The translations under genes and the position numbers were made by a program. From Sphingosinicella sp. BN140058 (GTDB taxonomy: Bacteria > Pseudomonadota > Alphaproteobacteria > Sphingomonadales > Sphingomonadaceae), in contig NZ_CP035501.1 in assembly GCF_004135585.1 (NCBI RefSeq), forward strand, positions 5,465,501 to 5,529,500: a stretch of DNA of 64,000 nt, read 5' to 3'. Positions 36,442-44,755 of the stretch are shown here, piece after piece. Positions within the stretch are counted from its first letter, which is position 1; every line of letters begins with the position of its first letter. Under the pieces are notes generated by a model. It was not told the DNA's origin, ran no database searches, and worked only from the letters and a program-made list of their open reading frames with translations.

Positions 36442-37070
36442 GCCTCGATCCCCGCGACTTCGCCGATCGCCTCGGCGATGTTGGAATAAGCCCCGCAGCG
36501 GCAGATGTTGCCGCTCATCCGTTCGCGAAGCTCGCTGTTGGTGACGCGCGGTTTGGCGGTGATGTCTTCGGCGACGTGGCTCGGCACCCCTGCCTTGATC
36601 TCGTCGAGCACCGCCACCGCCGAACAGATCTGGCCCGGCGTGCAATAGCCGCATTGATAGCCGTCATGCTTGATAAAGGCCGCCTGCATCGGGTGAAGCC
36701 GATCGGGGGTGCCGAGCCCCTCGATGGTCGTGATCCGGTCGCCCTCGTGCATCACCGCGAGGCTGAGGCAGGAATTGATCCGCCGGCCGTCGACGATCAC
36801 CGTGCAGGCGCCGCACTGGCCGTGATCGCAGCCCTTCTTGGTGCCGGTGAGCTGGAGATGCTCGCGCAGCGCATCGAGCAAAGTGGTGCGGGTGTCGAGT
36901 TCCAAGGTCCGCACCGCGCCGTTCACCTCGAACGAAACTTTCGCCGTCGCCGGCGGGGTCGGCTTGGCGGGCGCCGGTGCCCCGGTGGCGGGCACTGCGG
37001 TGACCGCTACCGACGCGGCGCCGCCGACCAGCAGGGTGCGCCGCGACAGGTCTAGATCGCTTGGCTCCAT
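36438..37070 (-). CDS. [2Fe-2S] subunit of the aldehyde oxidoreductase (PaoA/YagT-type), Tat-exported
   Basis: 210 residues. A twin-arginine signal ([20 protein letters not shown]) is followed by a ferredoxin domain, [21 protein letters not shown], and the helical second cluster domain with CGYCTPGQ and ICRCGAYSN. Both [2Fe-2S] sites are complete. As in E. coli PaoA the Tat signal would carry the assembled, cofactor-loaded complex to the periplasm. It starts the three-gene operon; mocA, xdhC and the ModE-like gene lie upstream on the same strand. Confidence 0.95.
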   Translation of the reverse strand: MEPSDLDLSRRTLLVGGAASVAVTAVPATGAPAPAKPTPPATAKVSFEVNGAVRTLELDTRTTLLDALREHLQLTGTKKGCDHGQCGACTVIVDGRRINSCLSLAVMHEGDRITTIEGLGTPDRLHPMQAAFIKHDGYQCGYCTPGQICSAVAVLDEIKAGVPSHVAEDITAKPRVTNSELRERMSGNICRCGAYSNIAEAIGEVAGIEA

Positions 37071-37231
37071 GGCGTCTCACTCCGATGCTGGGTCTCGCGG
37101 GGGCGATCCGCACAGCGGACGTCGCAAGCTCTGGTGGATCCTCGGGCCGCAGCGCGGCGCCGGCGCTCAGACTAGCCGGTTGGCCGGCTGCCGGATAGAT
37201 GCCCCAGGCGCGACGCTACGCTGAATTTTCT

Positions 37232-37846
37232 TCATAAATGGCGGGGCTCGCCGGCCAGCCTGCGCAAGTCGTCCGGGGTGTCGACGTCGGCGATGCTGCC
37301 CTCGTCGTCCGCTTCGATCTCGACCACGCCCGGACATGTTCGCAGCAGGCCGCGGGCGCCCTGATCCCCAGTCAGCCGCAACAGATCTGGAAACAGCCGC
37401 GCGGAGATTGCGACCGGATGCGCGGGCCGTCCCCGGCACGTCGCCATCGCCGCCGGTGCGCCCGCGGCCACGGCATCGAGCAATGGCCCGGCAAGACAGC
37501 TGGGCGCGTACGGCATGTCGCCGAGGAAGAGCAACAGCGCACGCGCATCGACCGGCAGGCTTTCCACACCGCAGCGGAGCGAGCGGGACAGTCCCTCGTC
37601 CCAATCGGGGCAGATCAGGATTCGCACTCGATCGTCGGGTGAGAGGATCCGCTCGACGGCGGCGGCCTCCGCGCCGACGACGACACGGACCGACTCGACC
37701 GGGCAGGCCAGCGCCGTGTCGACCGCCCAGCACAGCAGCGGCCGCCCCTTGAAGTCGCTGACCAGCTTGCCGCCGCCGAACCGCCGCCCCGCGCCGGCGG
37801 CAAGAACGATGGCATGAACCCCGGACTCAGGCGCGGACGGCGACAT
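37232..37846 (-). CDS. mocA: molybdenum cofactor cytidylyltransferase
   Basis: 204 residues. The NTP-transferase fold opens with LAAGAGRRFGGGKL and has FLGDMPYAPSC at the metal site and HPVAI near the base pocket. MocA-type enzymes join CMP to Moco to make the cytosine dinucleotide form used by the Pao-type oxidoreductase encoded next door. It overlaps the xdhC stop by 20 bp. The guanylyl (MobA) alternative is less likely given this context. Confidence 0.88.
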   Translation of the reverse strand: MSPSAPESGVHAIVLAAGAGRRFGGGKLVSDFKGRPLLCWAVDTALACPVESVRVVVGAEAAAVERILSPDDRVRILICPDWDEGLSRSLRCGVESLPVDARALLLFLGDMPYAPSCLAGPLLDAVAAGAPAAMATCRGRPAHPVAISARLFPDLLRLTGDQGARGLLRTCPGVVEIEADDEGSIADVDTPDDLRRLAGEPRHL

Positions 37847-38801
37847 TGCCCTCCGTCTCCGCCTGAGCGGCGTGCGTCCTGTTGGCTTCGGAGATGATCT
37901 CGGCGGTCACCGCCACCGCCACTTCCCACGGCGAACGGGCGCGGATCGGAAGGCCGATCGGCGCCTTCAGCCGCGCGATGTCGGCAGAGGACAGGCCCGC
38001 CTGCCGCAGCCGCGCCTTCCGCTCCGGCAGCCGGCGGCGGGAGCCGAGCACGCCGACATAGCCGGCGGCCGAACGCAGCGCCAACAGCAGCGCCTCCTCG
38101 TCGAGCTCGACATCGTGGGTGGCGATCGCGATTGCCGTCCACGGATCCGGCGCAAGCGACGCGAGCGCGTCGGCGAGCGGCCTTCGGTCGCAGGCGACAT
38201 CGGCCGGCGGCGGCCCGGCCGGCCCGAACCGCGCGATCAGGAGCGTCTGCCAGCCGAGCCGCCCGCCGAGATCGGCAGTGGCCAGTGCGAACGGATCCGA
38301 GCCAACAACCACAAGCCGCTGATATGGAAAGAAGATCCGGTCGACCATCGCGTCTCCGTCAGGGGCTCCCTTTAGCACGTCCGTGCAGCGGCGAGCCTGC
38401 CCGTCGCTCTGCCAGCGCGCGGGAACCCGGCGCTCGGTCAATCTCCGCAAGCGGTCGAGCGCTGCGTCGTCGGGCGTGACCCGCTCGACCAGCAGTTCGA
38501 GGCGGCCGCCGCACGGCAGACGCATGTCGATGAACGGGCTGCCCCGCCCATAGACGAGCGTGCGCGGCGTGCCGTCCGCCAGCATCGCGCGGCCATGCAG
38601 CGCGACATCGGCTTCGATGCAGCCGCCCGACAGGAAGCCCCAGGCGCGATCGGCGGTGATGACCATCTGCGATCCCACCGGCCGCGGCCCGCCGTCGGCG
38701 TCGACGATAGTCGCGAGGGCGAAGGCCTGGCCTGCCGAGGCAGCCTCGAACATCCGCGGGCGCATGTCGTCCTCGAGCCCGCCGGCGGGCCAGTCAGCCA
38801 T
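37827..38801 (-). CDS. xdhC: XdhC/CoxI (PaoD-like) family molybdenum-enzyme maturation protein
   Basis: 324 residues. The N-terminal domain has ALATIVDADGGPRPVGSQM and GFLSGGCIEADVALHG; the Rossmann-type C-terminal domain has RLVVVGSDPFALATADL, ATHDVELDEEALLLAL and GVLGSRRRLPERK. These proteins bind the finished cofactor, add the essential sulfido ligand with a desulfurase, and insert it into the apo-enzyme. It overlaps mocA downstream and the ModE-like gene upstream by 8 bp, so the three are co-translated. Confidence 0.9.
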   Translation of the reverse strand: MADWPAGGLEDDMRPRMFEAASAGQAFALATIVDADGGPRPVGSQMVITADRAWGFLSGGCIEADVALHGRAMLADGTPRTLVYGRGSPFIDMRLPCGGRLELLVERVTPDDAALDRLRRLTERRVPARWQSDGQARRCTDVLKGAPDGDAMVDRIFFPYQRLVVVGSDPFALATADLGGRLGWQTLLIARFGPAGPPPADVACDRRPLADALASLAPDPWTAIAIATHDVELDEEALLLALRSAAGYVGVLGSRRRLPERKARLRQAGLSSADIARLKAPIGLPIRARSPWEVAVAVTAEIISEANRTHAAQAETEGNVAVRA

Positions 38802-39156
38802 GCAGCGCCTCCGTCAGCTCGGCGAGATGCGGCGCTGCCGCGGTTCCCACCTCGGCCTCCAGCGCGTCATAGACCGCGAGCAGTCGCCTGCCCCGTTCGC
38901 TCAGCTGCGCGCCGCCGCCCTGCTCGCCGCCGCTACGGGTCTCGATCAGAGGCCCGGCGCCGAGCGCATTGATCTCGGCGACCAGCTTGACGCTGCGTGC
39001 ATGCGACATGCTCATCGTCCGCGCCGCGGCCGAGATCGATCCGGTCTCGGCGATGCGGCGCATCAGGTCGATCTTGCCGGGGCCGAGCGCACCCTCGCGC
39101 AGCAGGATACGAAACCAGAGGGTGCCGCGGCACGCCTCGGCTGCGGATTTCGGCAT
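38794..39156 (-). CDS. ModE-like winged-HTH regulator without molybdate-binding domain
   Basis: 120 residues. The LysR-like HTH of ModE is clear: KIDLMRRIAETGSISAAART, MSMSHARSVKLVAEIN, then GGGAQLSERGRRLLAVYDALEAE. E. coli ModE has two further TOBE/Mop domains that bind molybdate; these are absent, so it may sense by another route or act as a constitutive DNA binder. It is first in the xdhC-mocA unit and divergent from moaA, with a ModE-box-like dyad between them. Confidence 0.85.
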   Translation of the reverse strand: MPKSAAEACRGTLWFRILLREGALGPGKIDLMRRIAETGSISAAARTMSMSHARSVKLVAEINALGAGPLIETRSGGEQGGGAQLSERGRRLLAVYDALEAEVGTAAAPHLAELTEALHG

Positions 39157-39202
39157 GAAGATTTCCCATACGCGTTGACGCGGTCCGGATCGGAACCCTA
39201 TG

Positions 39203-39226
39203 CGTTGTATACAGCAGAATACAGCG
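39203..39226. promoter_or_regulatory. ModE-box-like inverted repeat between the modE-like gene and moaA
   Basis: CGTTGTAT (39203-39210) and ATACAGCG (39219-39226) form an inverted repeat with one mismatch and an 8-bp spacer. The E. coli modA operator has the same architecture, CGTTATAT-N8-ACATAACG up to small offsets. It lies 47 bp from the modE-like start and 55 bp from moaA, so it could serve both promoters. Confidence 0.55.
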
Positions 39227-39280
39227 GAGCAATCTCCGCTGCGCCGCCCTTCCCGTCAGCCACGGACACAGTCGAACGCG

Positions 39281-40267
39281 ATGCGCCCTCTGATCGACAG
39301 CTTCGGCCGCAGAATCGACTATGTCAGGCTGTCGGTAACCGATCGCTGCGATCTGCGCTGCCGTTATTGCATGTCGGATGACATGCGCTTCCTGCCGTCG
39401 CGCGATCTGATGAGCTTCGCCGAGATCGAGCAGCTCGCCGACGCGCTGATCGCGCGCGGCGTCCGCCGCATCCGTCTCACCGGTGGCGAGCCACTGGTGC
39501 GGCGCGGCATCATCGACCTCGTCCGGAGCCTAGGCACCCGCGTCGGCGACGGCCTCGACGAGCTGACCATGACCACCAACGGCACCCGGCTGCCGGAGCT
39601 TTCACAAGACCTGTTCGAGGCCGGAGTACGGCGGATCAACGTCAGCCTCGACAGCCTCGATCCCGAGCGCTTCCGGCACATCACCCGGCGCGGCGACCTT
39701 GCGCGGGTTCTTGCCGGCATTGCGGCGGCCAAGGCGGCGGGGCTTGCGATCAAGATTAACATGGTCGCGCTTGCCGGCCTCAACGAGGACGAGATCGGCC
39801 CCATGCTGCGCTGGTGTGCCGGCGAGGGCTTCGATCTGTCGCTGATCGAGACGATGCCGCTCGGCGAAATCGTGGAGGATCGGACCGACCGGTATCTTCC
39901 GCTCGATGCCGTGAAGCGCCGGCTCGAGCAGGCCTGGACCTTGCTGCCGTCGACCCACCGCACCGGCGGCCCGGCCCGCTATTACCAGGTCGAGGGCAGC
40001 GACATCCGCCTTGGTCTGATCACGCCGCTCACCGGCAATTTCTGCGCCGGCTGCAACCGGATCCGGGTGACGGCGACGGGCAGCGTTTATGGCTGTCTCG
40101 GCCGCGATCAGAAGGTCGAGCTGCGCGACACGCTGCGCAGCGGGGGCCGCTCTGCCCTCGATGCCTTGCTCGACGCGCTGATCGCCGGCAAGCCGCTCGG
40201 CCACGATTTCAAGATCGGCCGCAGCGCGCCGGCCGTCGCCCGCCACATGAGCGTCACCGGCGGCTGA
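39281..40267 (+). CDS. moaA: GTP 3',8-cyclase (molybdenum cofactor biosynthesis protein A)
   Basis: 328 residues. A radical-SAM TIM barrel with the cluster motif CDLRCRYC, SAM-binding TGGEPLVRRG and TMTTNGTRL, and the C-terminal substrate-side cluster CAGCNRIRVT...GC. The protein ends in GG as functional MoaA does. It converts GTP to the cyclic precursor that MoaC turns into cPMP, the first committed step of Moco synthesis. The start at 39281 matches the family N-terminus although the ribosome site is weak. Its stop overlaps the next gene's ATG (TGATG). Confidence 0.97.
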   Translation: MRPLIDSFGRRIDYVRLSVTDRCDLRCRYCMSDDMRFLPSRDLMSFAEIEQLADALIARGVRRIRLTGGEPLVRRGIIDLVRSLGTRVGDGLDELTMTTNGTRLPELSQDLFEAGVRRINVSLDSLDPERFRHITRRGDLARVLAGIAAAKAAGLAIKINMVALAGLNEDEIGPMLRWCAGEGFDLSLIETMPLGEIVEDRTDRYLPLDAVKRRLEQAWTLLPSTHRTGGPARYYQVEGSDIRLGLITPLTGNFCAGCNRIRVTATGSVYGCLGRDQKVELRDTLRSGGRSALDALLDALIAGKPLGHDFKIGRSAPAVARHMSVTGG

Positions 40268-41001
40268 TGGACTCGATCGTCTGGATCGCGCTGCTGATGG
40301 CGATCGCGGCGGCACTCTATTCGACGGTCGGCCACGGTGGCGCCTCGGCCTATCTCGCGATCATGGCCCTGTTCGCGGTCGCACCGGAGGTGATGCGGCC
40401 GACCGCGCTGGCGCTCAATCTGGTGGTCGCCGGCTTCGCCGTCCTCCGCTTTGCTGTTGCACGGCAGATCAACGTGCGGCTGGCCGCGATCTTCGCCGCA
40501 ACCGCAGCACCGGCGGCCTTCGTCGGCGGCATGATCAGCATTCCGCCCGAATATTACCGGCCGCTGGTCGGTATCTTCCTGTGCCTGGCGGCGCTGCGCC
40601 TGTTTTGGCAGCCGAGGGCGTTGGCCGACAGGCCCGTCCAGCCCCCGTCGCTGCTCGTCGCAGCGCCCGCGGGGGCAACGCTCGGCCTGCTCGCGGGGCT
40701 GACCGGCACCGGCGGCGGCATCTTCCTCAGCCCGCTGATCATCCTGTTCGGCTGGGAGGAACCGCGCAAGACGTCGGGGGTCGCCGCCACCTTCATCCTG
40801 ATCAATTCGATGGCAGGCCTGGCGGGCAATTTCGCCTCGGTCCAGCGACTGCCGGCGGCTTTGCCGTGGCTTGTCGCCGCGGTGGCGGTCGGTGCCCTGC
40901 TCGGCACCTGGCTCGGCGTCGACCGCCTGCCGCGCGCGCGCCTGCTGCAATGCCTCGGCCTGGTCCTGGTCATCGCCGGCGGGAAATTGCTGCTGAGCTG
41001 A
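40267..41001 (+). CDS. TauE/SafE-type sulfite/anion permease
   Basis: 244 residues with about eight membrane segments. The duplicated family motifs are present: STVGHGGASAYLAIM in the first half and GLTGTGGGIFLSPLIIL in the second. Members export sulfite or sulfoacetate or move other small anions. It is translationally coupled to moaA, so a link to sulfur handling or oxyanion transport for Moco synthesis can be guessed but not shown. REP-like repeats follow the stop. Confidence 0.9.
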   Translation: MDSIVWIALLMAIAAALYSTVGHGGASAYLAIMALFAVAPEVMRPTALALNLVVAGFAVLRFAVARQINVRLAAIFAATAAPAAFVGGMISIPPEYYRPLVGIFLCLAALRLFWQPRALADRPVQPPSLLVAAPAGATLGLLAGLTGTGGGIFLSPLIILFGWEEPRKTSGVAATFILINSMAGLAGNFASVQRLPAALPWLVAAVAVGALLGTWLGVDRLPRARLLQCLGLVLVIAGGKLLLS

Positions 41002-41085
41002 GGGCAGCGGCGTCTGGCATCGTGAAGATCGGCGATACGAATTCGGGTATGCCTGACGTTACCCGGTTGCGGCACAGCATCGAAA

Positions 41086-41110
41086 CCCGTTCGGGCTGAG
41101 CTTGTCGAAG
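41086..41110 (+). repeat. REP-like element, copy 1
   Basis: 25-bp element with core TCGGGCTGAGCTTGTCGA. Copy 2 is its exact inverse 38 bp downstream, so together they can form a 25-bp hairpin between the convergent permease and moeA genes. Confidence 0.75.
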
Positions 41111-41148
41111 TCCTCTCCTTCTCTTCTTCAGACACAAAAAGAGATGGG

Positions 41149-41173
41149 CTTCGACAAGCTCAGCCCGAACGGG
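41149..41173 (-). repeat. REP-like element, copy 2 (inverted)
   Basis: Exact inverted copy of the 25-bp element at 41086-41110 (core TCGACAAGCTCAGCCCGA). Elements of this sequence are frequent in intergenic regions of sphingomonads and some other proteobacteria, usually as inverted pairs after genes. Confidence 0.75.
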
Positions 41174-41228
41174 TGTAGAAGATCGCGGGTAGCTGACGCC
41201 GCCGGGTTGAAGCGAAAACCGAATAACT

Positions 41229-41252
41229 CCGTTCGGGCTGAGCTTGTCGAAG
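41229..41252 (+). repeat. REP-like element, copy 3
   Basis: Third copy, in the orientation of copy 1, 56 bp after copy 2. It can pair with copy 2 in place of copy 1. Confidence 0.7.
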
Positions 41253-41290
41253 CCCTTCCCTTTCCCTTTTGCAACCGAACATAGGCCTGC

Positions 41291-41310
41291 GCTTCGACTT
41301 AGCTCAGGAC
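41291..41310 (-). repeat. degenerate REP-like element, copy 4
   Basis: GCTTCGACTTAGCTCAGGAC is a diverged inverted relative of the element. It lies 38 bp from the moeA stop. Confidence 0.5.
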
Positions 41311-41347
41311 CATCATCGCAAACGGGTTCATGGTACGAAACGGATCT

Positions 41348-42520
41348 TCAAAAATCGAGGACGTCCACCGCACTCCCCGCGGCGAGCGCAGCCTGGCCCA
41401 CCGCTTGGCGGACGAGCAGGTCGGCCTCCGCAAGCGTCTTCTGCGCGCCGGAATCCTGGTTCGGCACCAGCACCACTTTTCCGTCCACGGCTTGGCCCCG
41501 CCAGAAGGTCTCGCGGTCGCCGCCTTGCTCCATCGGCCCCGCAAGCACAGCGCGGCGCCAGGCGAGGGTCGGCGGGCGGCCGCCGAGACCGTCGAGCAAT
41601 GGGCGCAGCAGTAGCCGCGCGGTGACCAAAGCGGAGGTCGGATTGCCGGGCAGGCCGACCACCAAAGCGTCGTCGGTGCGCCCGAGCCAGACCGGCTTGC
41701 CGGGCTTGATCGCGACCTTGGAGAACAGGATGTCGAGATCGCCGAACATGTTCTTCGCAAAATCGCGCGCGCCGACGGAGGCACCGCCTGTGACGACGAC
41801 GACATCGGCCAGGCCAAGCGATTCCGTCATGGCGGCCTGCATTGTCGCAAGGTCATCCGGGAGCATCCGGCGCCCGACGATCTCGGCCCCCGCCTCCGCC
41901 GCCAAGGCGGCGAGCCCGAGCGAGATGCTCTCCGGGATCGCGGCCGGGGTCGCCGCAGCCTCGCCGGGCAGGACCAGCTCGTCACCGGTGCCGACGATCA
42001 GCAGCCGGGGCCGCCGAACCACGTCGACGTGGGACAGGTCGGCGGCAGCCGCGGCGACCAGGCTGCGTGCATCGAGCGCCCGCCCTTCAGCGACGAGCAC
42101 GTCCCCGACCCCGAAATCGGACGCCTTGCGCCGCACGAACAGCGAGTCCTGCGGCTCTTCGAACAAGGCCTGATCGCCTTCCCGTCGGACGATCTCCTGC
42201 ATGACCACGCGATCGGAACCCGAAGGCAGGGCAGCGCCGGTGAAGATGCGCACGCAGGTTCCCGAGGCGACCGCGCCAGCGAACGGCGCACCTGGAAAGG
42301 CTTCGCCGATCACGCGGAGGCTGCAGGGCCGCGCGGCGAAGTCGGACTCGCGCACGGCATAGCCGTCCATCGTCGACACGTCGAAGCGCGGACCATCGAT
42401 CCGCGCGCGGACCGGCGCGGCCAGCACCCGTCCCGCGGCATGCTCCAGGCCGATCGTCTCGGTGCCGAGCGGCGTCGCCACGCCGGCGACGATCGCCAGT
42501 GCCTCGTCGAGAGCGATCAT
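41348..42520 (-). CDS. moeA: molybdopterin molybdenumtransferase
   Basis: 390 residues, full length. MoeA inserts molybdate into adenylated molybdopterin. Signatures are [18 protein letters not shown] in domain 1, the MoCF-fold motifs [14 protein letters not shown] and [10 protein letters not shown], and [13 protein letters not shown]. The C-terminal beta domain is present. Its ATG overlaps the moaC stop (ATGA), so it is the last gene of the moaD-E-B-C-moeA operon, ending in REP-like repeats. Confidence 0.96.
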   Translation of the reverse strand: MIALDEALAIVAGVATPLGTETIGLEHAAGRVLAAPVRARIDGPRFDVSTMDGYAVRESDFAARPCSLRVIGEAFPGAPFAGAVASGTCVRIFTGAALPSGSDRVVMQEIVRREGDQALFEEPQDSLFVRRKASDFGVGDVLVAEGRALDARSLVAAAAADLSHVDVVRRPRLLIVGTGDELVLPGEAAATPAAIPESISLGLAALAAEAGAEIVGRRMLPDDLATMQAAMTESLGLADVVVVTGGASVGARDFAKNMFGDLDILFSKVAIKPGKPVWLGRTDDALVVGLPGNPTSALVTARLLLRPLLDGLGGRPPTLAWRRAVLAGPMEQGGDRETFWRGQAVDGKVVLVPNQDSGAQKTLAEADLLVRQAVGQAALAAGSAVDVLDF

Positions 42521-42993
42521 GACGCGGTCCAGTTGCCCGAGCGGCCGCCGCTCTTGGCAGTGACCTTGATCGCGCCGATCTCCATGGTCCGATCGATCGC
42601 CTTCAGCATGTCGAACAGGGTGAGGCAGGCGACCGAGACCGCAGTCAGCGCCTCCATCTCCACTCCGGTAGGTCCGGTCGTGCGGACCTCCGCCTCGACC
42701 CGGAAGCCCGGCAGCTCGTCATCTTCCGCGATCACCACCGCCGCCTTTGTGAGCGCGAGCGGATGACATAGCGGGATCAGATCGGCGGTGCGCTTCGCGG
42801 CCATCACGCCGGCAAGCTCGGCCGTCGACGTGACCGCCCCCTTCGGAGCCGTGTTGGCCCGCACCCGGGCTAGCGTTTCCGGCCGGCAGCGCAGCCGGCC
42901 GCTCGCGCTGGCGGTGCGGACCGTATCCGGCTTGTCGGACACGTCGACCATCCGCGCGCGGCCGTCGGCGCCGAGATGGGTGAGGTCGCTCAC
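42517..42993 (-). CDS. moaC: cyclic pyranopterin monophosphate synthase
   Basis: 158 residues. It finishes cPMP formation from the MoaA product. Conserved stretches are [36 protein letters not shown] (split at the active-site His/Pro) and [20 protein letters not shown] with the catalytic Lys in DMLKAIDR. The start is a GTG whose last two bases overlap the moaB TGA (GTGA), and the stop overlaps moeA. Confidence 0.97.
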   Translation of the reverse strand: MSDLTHLGADGRARMVDVSDKPDTVRTASASGRLRCRPETLARVRANTAPKGAVTSTAELAGVMAAKRTADLIPLCHPLALTKAAVVIAEDDELPGFRVEAEVRTTGPTGVEMEALTAVSVACLTLFDMLKAIDRTMEIGAIKVTAKSGGRSGNWTAS

Positions 42994-43526
42994 GGACAGA
43001 CGTCCCGAAGCCGCGGGATCAGCCCGGCGATCGAGCAGGGCCGGTAGCGGCTGTCGAGCTCGAGCGAGAGAACGAGATCCCAGCCGTCGCGGCATGCGCC
43101 GGTCGATCCGGGCAGGCAGAAGATGAAGCTGTCGTCGATCTGGCCGGCAAAGGCACGCGACTGCAGGGTCGAAACGCCGACGGTGCCGAGGCTCGCCTGG
43201 TGGAAGACGACCGAAAAGCCGTCCATCTCCCGCTTCAGCAACGGCCGGACTGCCTCGGGGGTGACGTCGCGCGGCATGAAGCCGGTGCCGCCCGTGCTGA
43301 GGATGACGTCGACCGCCTCGTCCTTCGCCCATTGCAGGACGCAGGCGCGGATCGCCTCGACATCGTCCTTGACGATGCGCCGGTCGGCAAGGCGGTGTCC
43401 GGCCGCAATCAGCCGCTCGGCCAGCAGTCTGCCCGAACTGTCCGTCTCCTCGGTGCGGGTGTCCGACACGGTCAGCACCGCGATCCGCAACGGATGGAAA
43501 TCTAGGGTCTCGTCTATTCCGGGCAT
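42990..43526 (-). CDS. moaB: MoaB/Mog-type molybdopterin adenylyltransferase
   Basis: 178 residues. The MoCF fold is seen in [38 protein letters not shown] and [14 protein letters not shown]. In bacteria lacking MogA, MoaB-type proteins adenylate molybdopterin before MoeA adds the metal; no mog is seen in this window. It overlaps moaE by 13 bp and moaC by 4 bp. Confidence 0.93.
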   Translation of the reverse strand: MPGIDETLDFHPLRIAVLTVSDTRTEETDSSGRLLAERLIAAGHRLADRRIVKDDVEAIRACVLQWAKDEAVDVILSTGGTGFMPRDVTPEAVRPLLKREMDGFSVVFHQASLGTVGVSTLQSRAFAGQIDDSFIFCLPGSTGACRDGWDLVLSLELDSRYRPCSIAGLIPRLRDVCP

Positions 43527-43996
43527 GCTTGGCTCCAGCGTTGGGTGTCTGCACGGTCCTGCTCGGTCGGCTCGATCCAGGCCGAACCGTCGAGCCGGTC
43601 CTCGCGCTTCCAGAAGGCAGCCTCGGTCTTGAGGCGGTCCATCAGATAATCGGCCGCCTCGAATGCCTTGCGGCGGTGGGCCGACGCGGCGGCGACGAAC
43701 ACGATCGCCTCGCCGGGTGCAACCATGCCGGAGCGGTGGACGACGTAGACCCGGGCGCCGTCGAACCGCGCCGCCGCGTCTGCCGCGATCGTCGCCAGCG
43801 AGCGCTCGGTCATTCCAGGATAATGATCGAGATAGAGGCCGGTGACGGCAGCGCCGTCGCGGCTGACCGGCCGCGCGATGCCGACGAAGCTCACCACCGC
43901 GCCCTCCCCCGTTACGCTGTCAAGGAACAGCCGCAATTCGCGATCGGCTTCGAGCGCGCCGCTCTCGAGCCGCGCGGCGAGCACCGCGTCAGCCAC
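43514..43996 (-). CDS. moaE: molybdopterin synthase catalytic subunit
   Basis: 160 residues. With thiocarboxylated MoaD it adds the dithiolene sulfurs to cPMP. Conserved elements are [31 protein letters not shown] and [20 protein letters not shown] with the catalytic lysines, and FWKREDR. It overlaps moaD by 8 bp and moaB by 13 bp. Confidence 0.96.
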   Translation of the reverse strand: MADAVLAARLESGALEADRELRLFLDSVTGEGAVVSFVGIARPVSRDGAAVTGLYLDHYPGMTERSLATIAADAAARFDGARVYVVHRSGMVAPGEAIVFVAAASAHRRKAFEAADYLMDRLKTEAAFWKREDRLDGSAWIEPTEQDRADTQRWSQACPE

Positions 43997-44231
43997 CCGA
44001 AAGCGGCGGCACGAAGGCCACCTCCTGCCCCGGACGGATAAGGAATTCCTCCGCGACGATCACCTGATCGACGCAGGCGCGGATTGACGGCCGCGCCAGT
44101 GCGCCATAGGCCGGGTCCTGCGCCGCCAGTCTCTGGCGCAGCGCCGCGACGGAGCAACCGTCCGGCGGCAAATCGGCGAGGATCTCGCGGCCGATCTCCT
44201 GACCCAGGCTTCCGAACAACAGGATCTTCAC
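43989..44231 (-). CDS. moaD: molybdopterin synthase sulfur carrier subunit
   Basis: 80 residues, ubiquitin-like fold ending in the diagnostic double glycine (FVPPLSGG) that becomes the thiocarboxylate. The start is a GTG at 44231 with GGAGG five bases upstream, which decides the start: VKILLFGSLG matches the family. First gene of the moaD-E-B-C-moeA operon. Confidence 0.95.
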   Translation of the reverse strand: MKILLFGSLGQEIGREILADLPPDGCSVAALRQRLAAQDPAYGALARPSIRACVDQVIVAEEFLIRPGQEVAFVPPLSGG

Positions 44232-44280
44232 GCTGGCCTCCACGGCACAGGCGCTACAATGTCGGCCGCGGAAAGCAAGG

Positions 44281-44658
44281 TCAGGCCGCCGCCGCGCAGC
44301 GTTGATCGAAGGCACGCCGCGCCTGCTCGACGGCGGGCAAGGATGCCACCGTCCAGGCGTACATCGCCCTGAACGGCGGCTGCAAAGTTCGGCCGAGCGG
44401 CGTGATCGAATATTCGACCGCAATTGGCGAGAGCGGGATCACGCGGCGCTCGACGAGGCCGTTGCGCTCCAGCCGGCGCAAGCACTGAGTGAGCGCCTTC
44501 TGAGTCACGCCCTCCAGCTGGCGCTTGATCGCATTGAACCGTTGCGGCCCGCCGTCGAGCACGGTCAGCACCATCATCGACCATTTGTCGGCGATTTGAT
44601 CGAACAGCAGGCGGCTCGGGCAATCCGCTGCGAAACGCTGCGCTCCACATTCCTGCAT
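44281..44658 (-). CDS. HxlR-family transcriptional regulator
   Basis: 125 residues. The winged HTH has the family hallmark CPSRLLFDQIADKWSMMVL and RFNAIKRQLEGVTQKALTQC followed by LERNGLVERRVIPLSPIAVE. HxlR proteins often sense electrophiles or redox state and control a divergent gene. The start at 44658 has GAGG seven bases upstream. It is divergent from the Old Yellow Enzyme gene, with a palindrome between them. Confidence 0.93.
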   Translation of the reverse strand: MQECGAQRFAADCPSRLLFDQIADKWSMMVLTVLDGGPQRFNAIKRQLEGVTQKALTQCLRRLERNGLVERRVIPLSPIAVEYSITPLGRTLQPPFRAMYAWTVASLPAVEQARRAFDQRCAAAA

Positions 44659-44707
44659 ATGGTTTCCTCGGATATACTTGGTCGAAAACCGGTGCCTCAT
44701 TGACGCC

Positions 44708-44726
44708 AGGTATATAGTTTATACTT
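44708..44726. promoter_or_regulatory. candidate HxlR operator
   Basis: AGGTATA-tagtt-TATACTT is an inverted repeat with one mismatch and a 5-bp spacer, in the 97-bp gap between the divergent regulator and reductase genes. A further TATACTTG half site occurs at about 44674. HxlR-class operators commonly contain such GTATA-type dyads. Confidence 0.55.
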
Positions 44727-44755
44727 GAACCGCTCCGACAACAAGGAGCCCGTTC

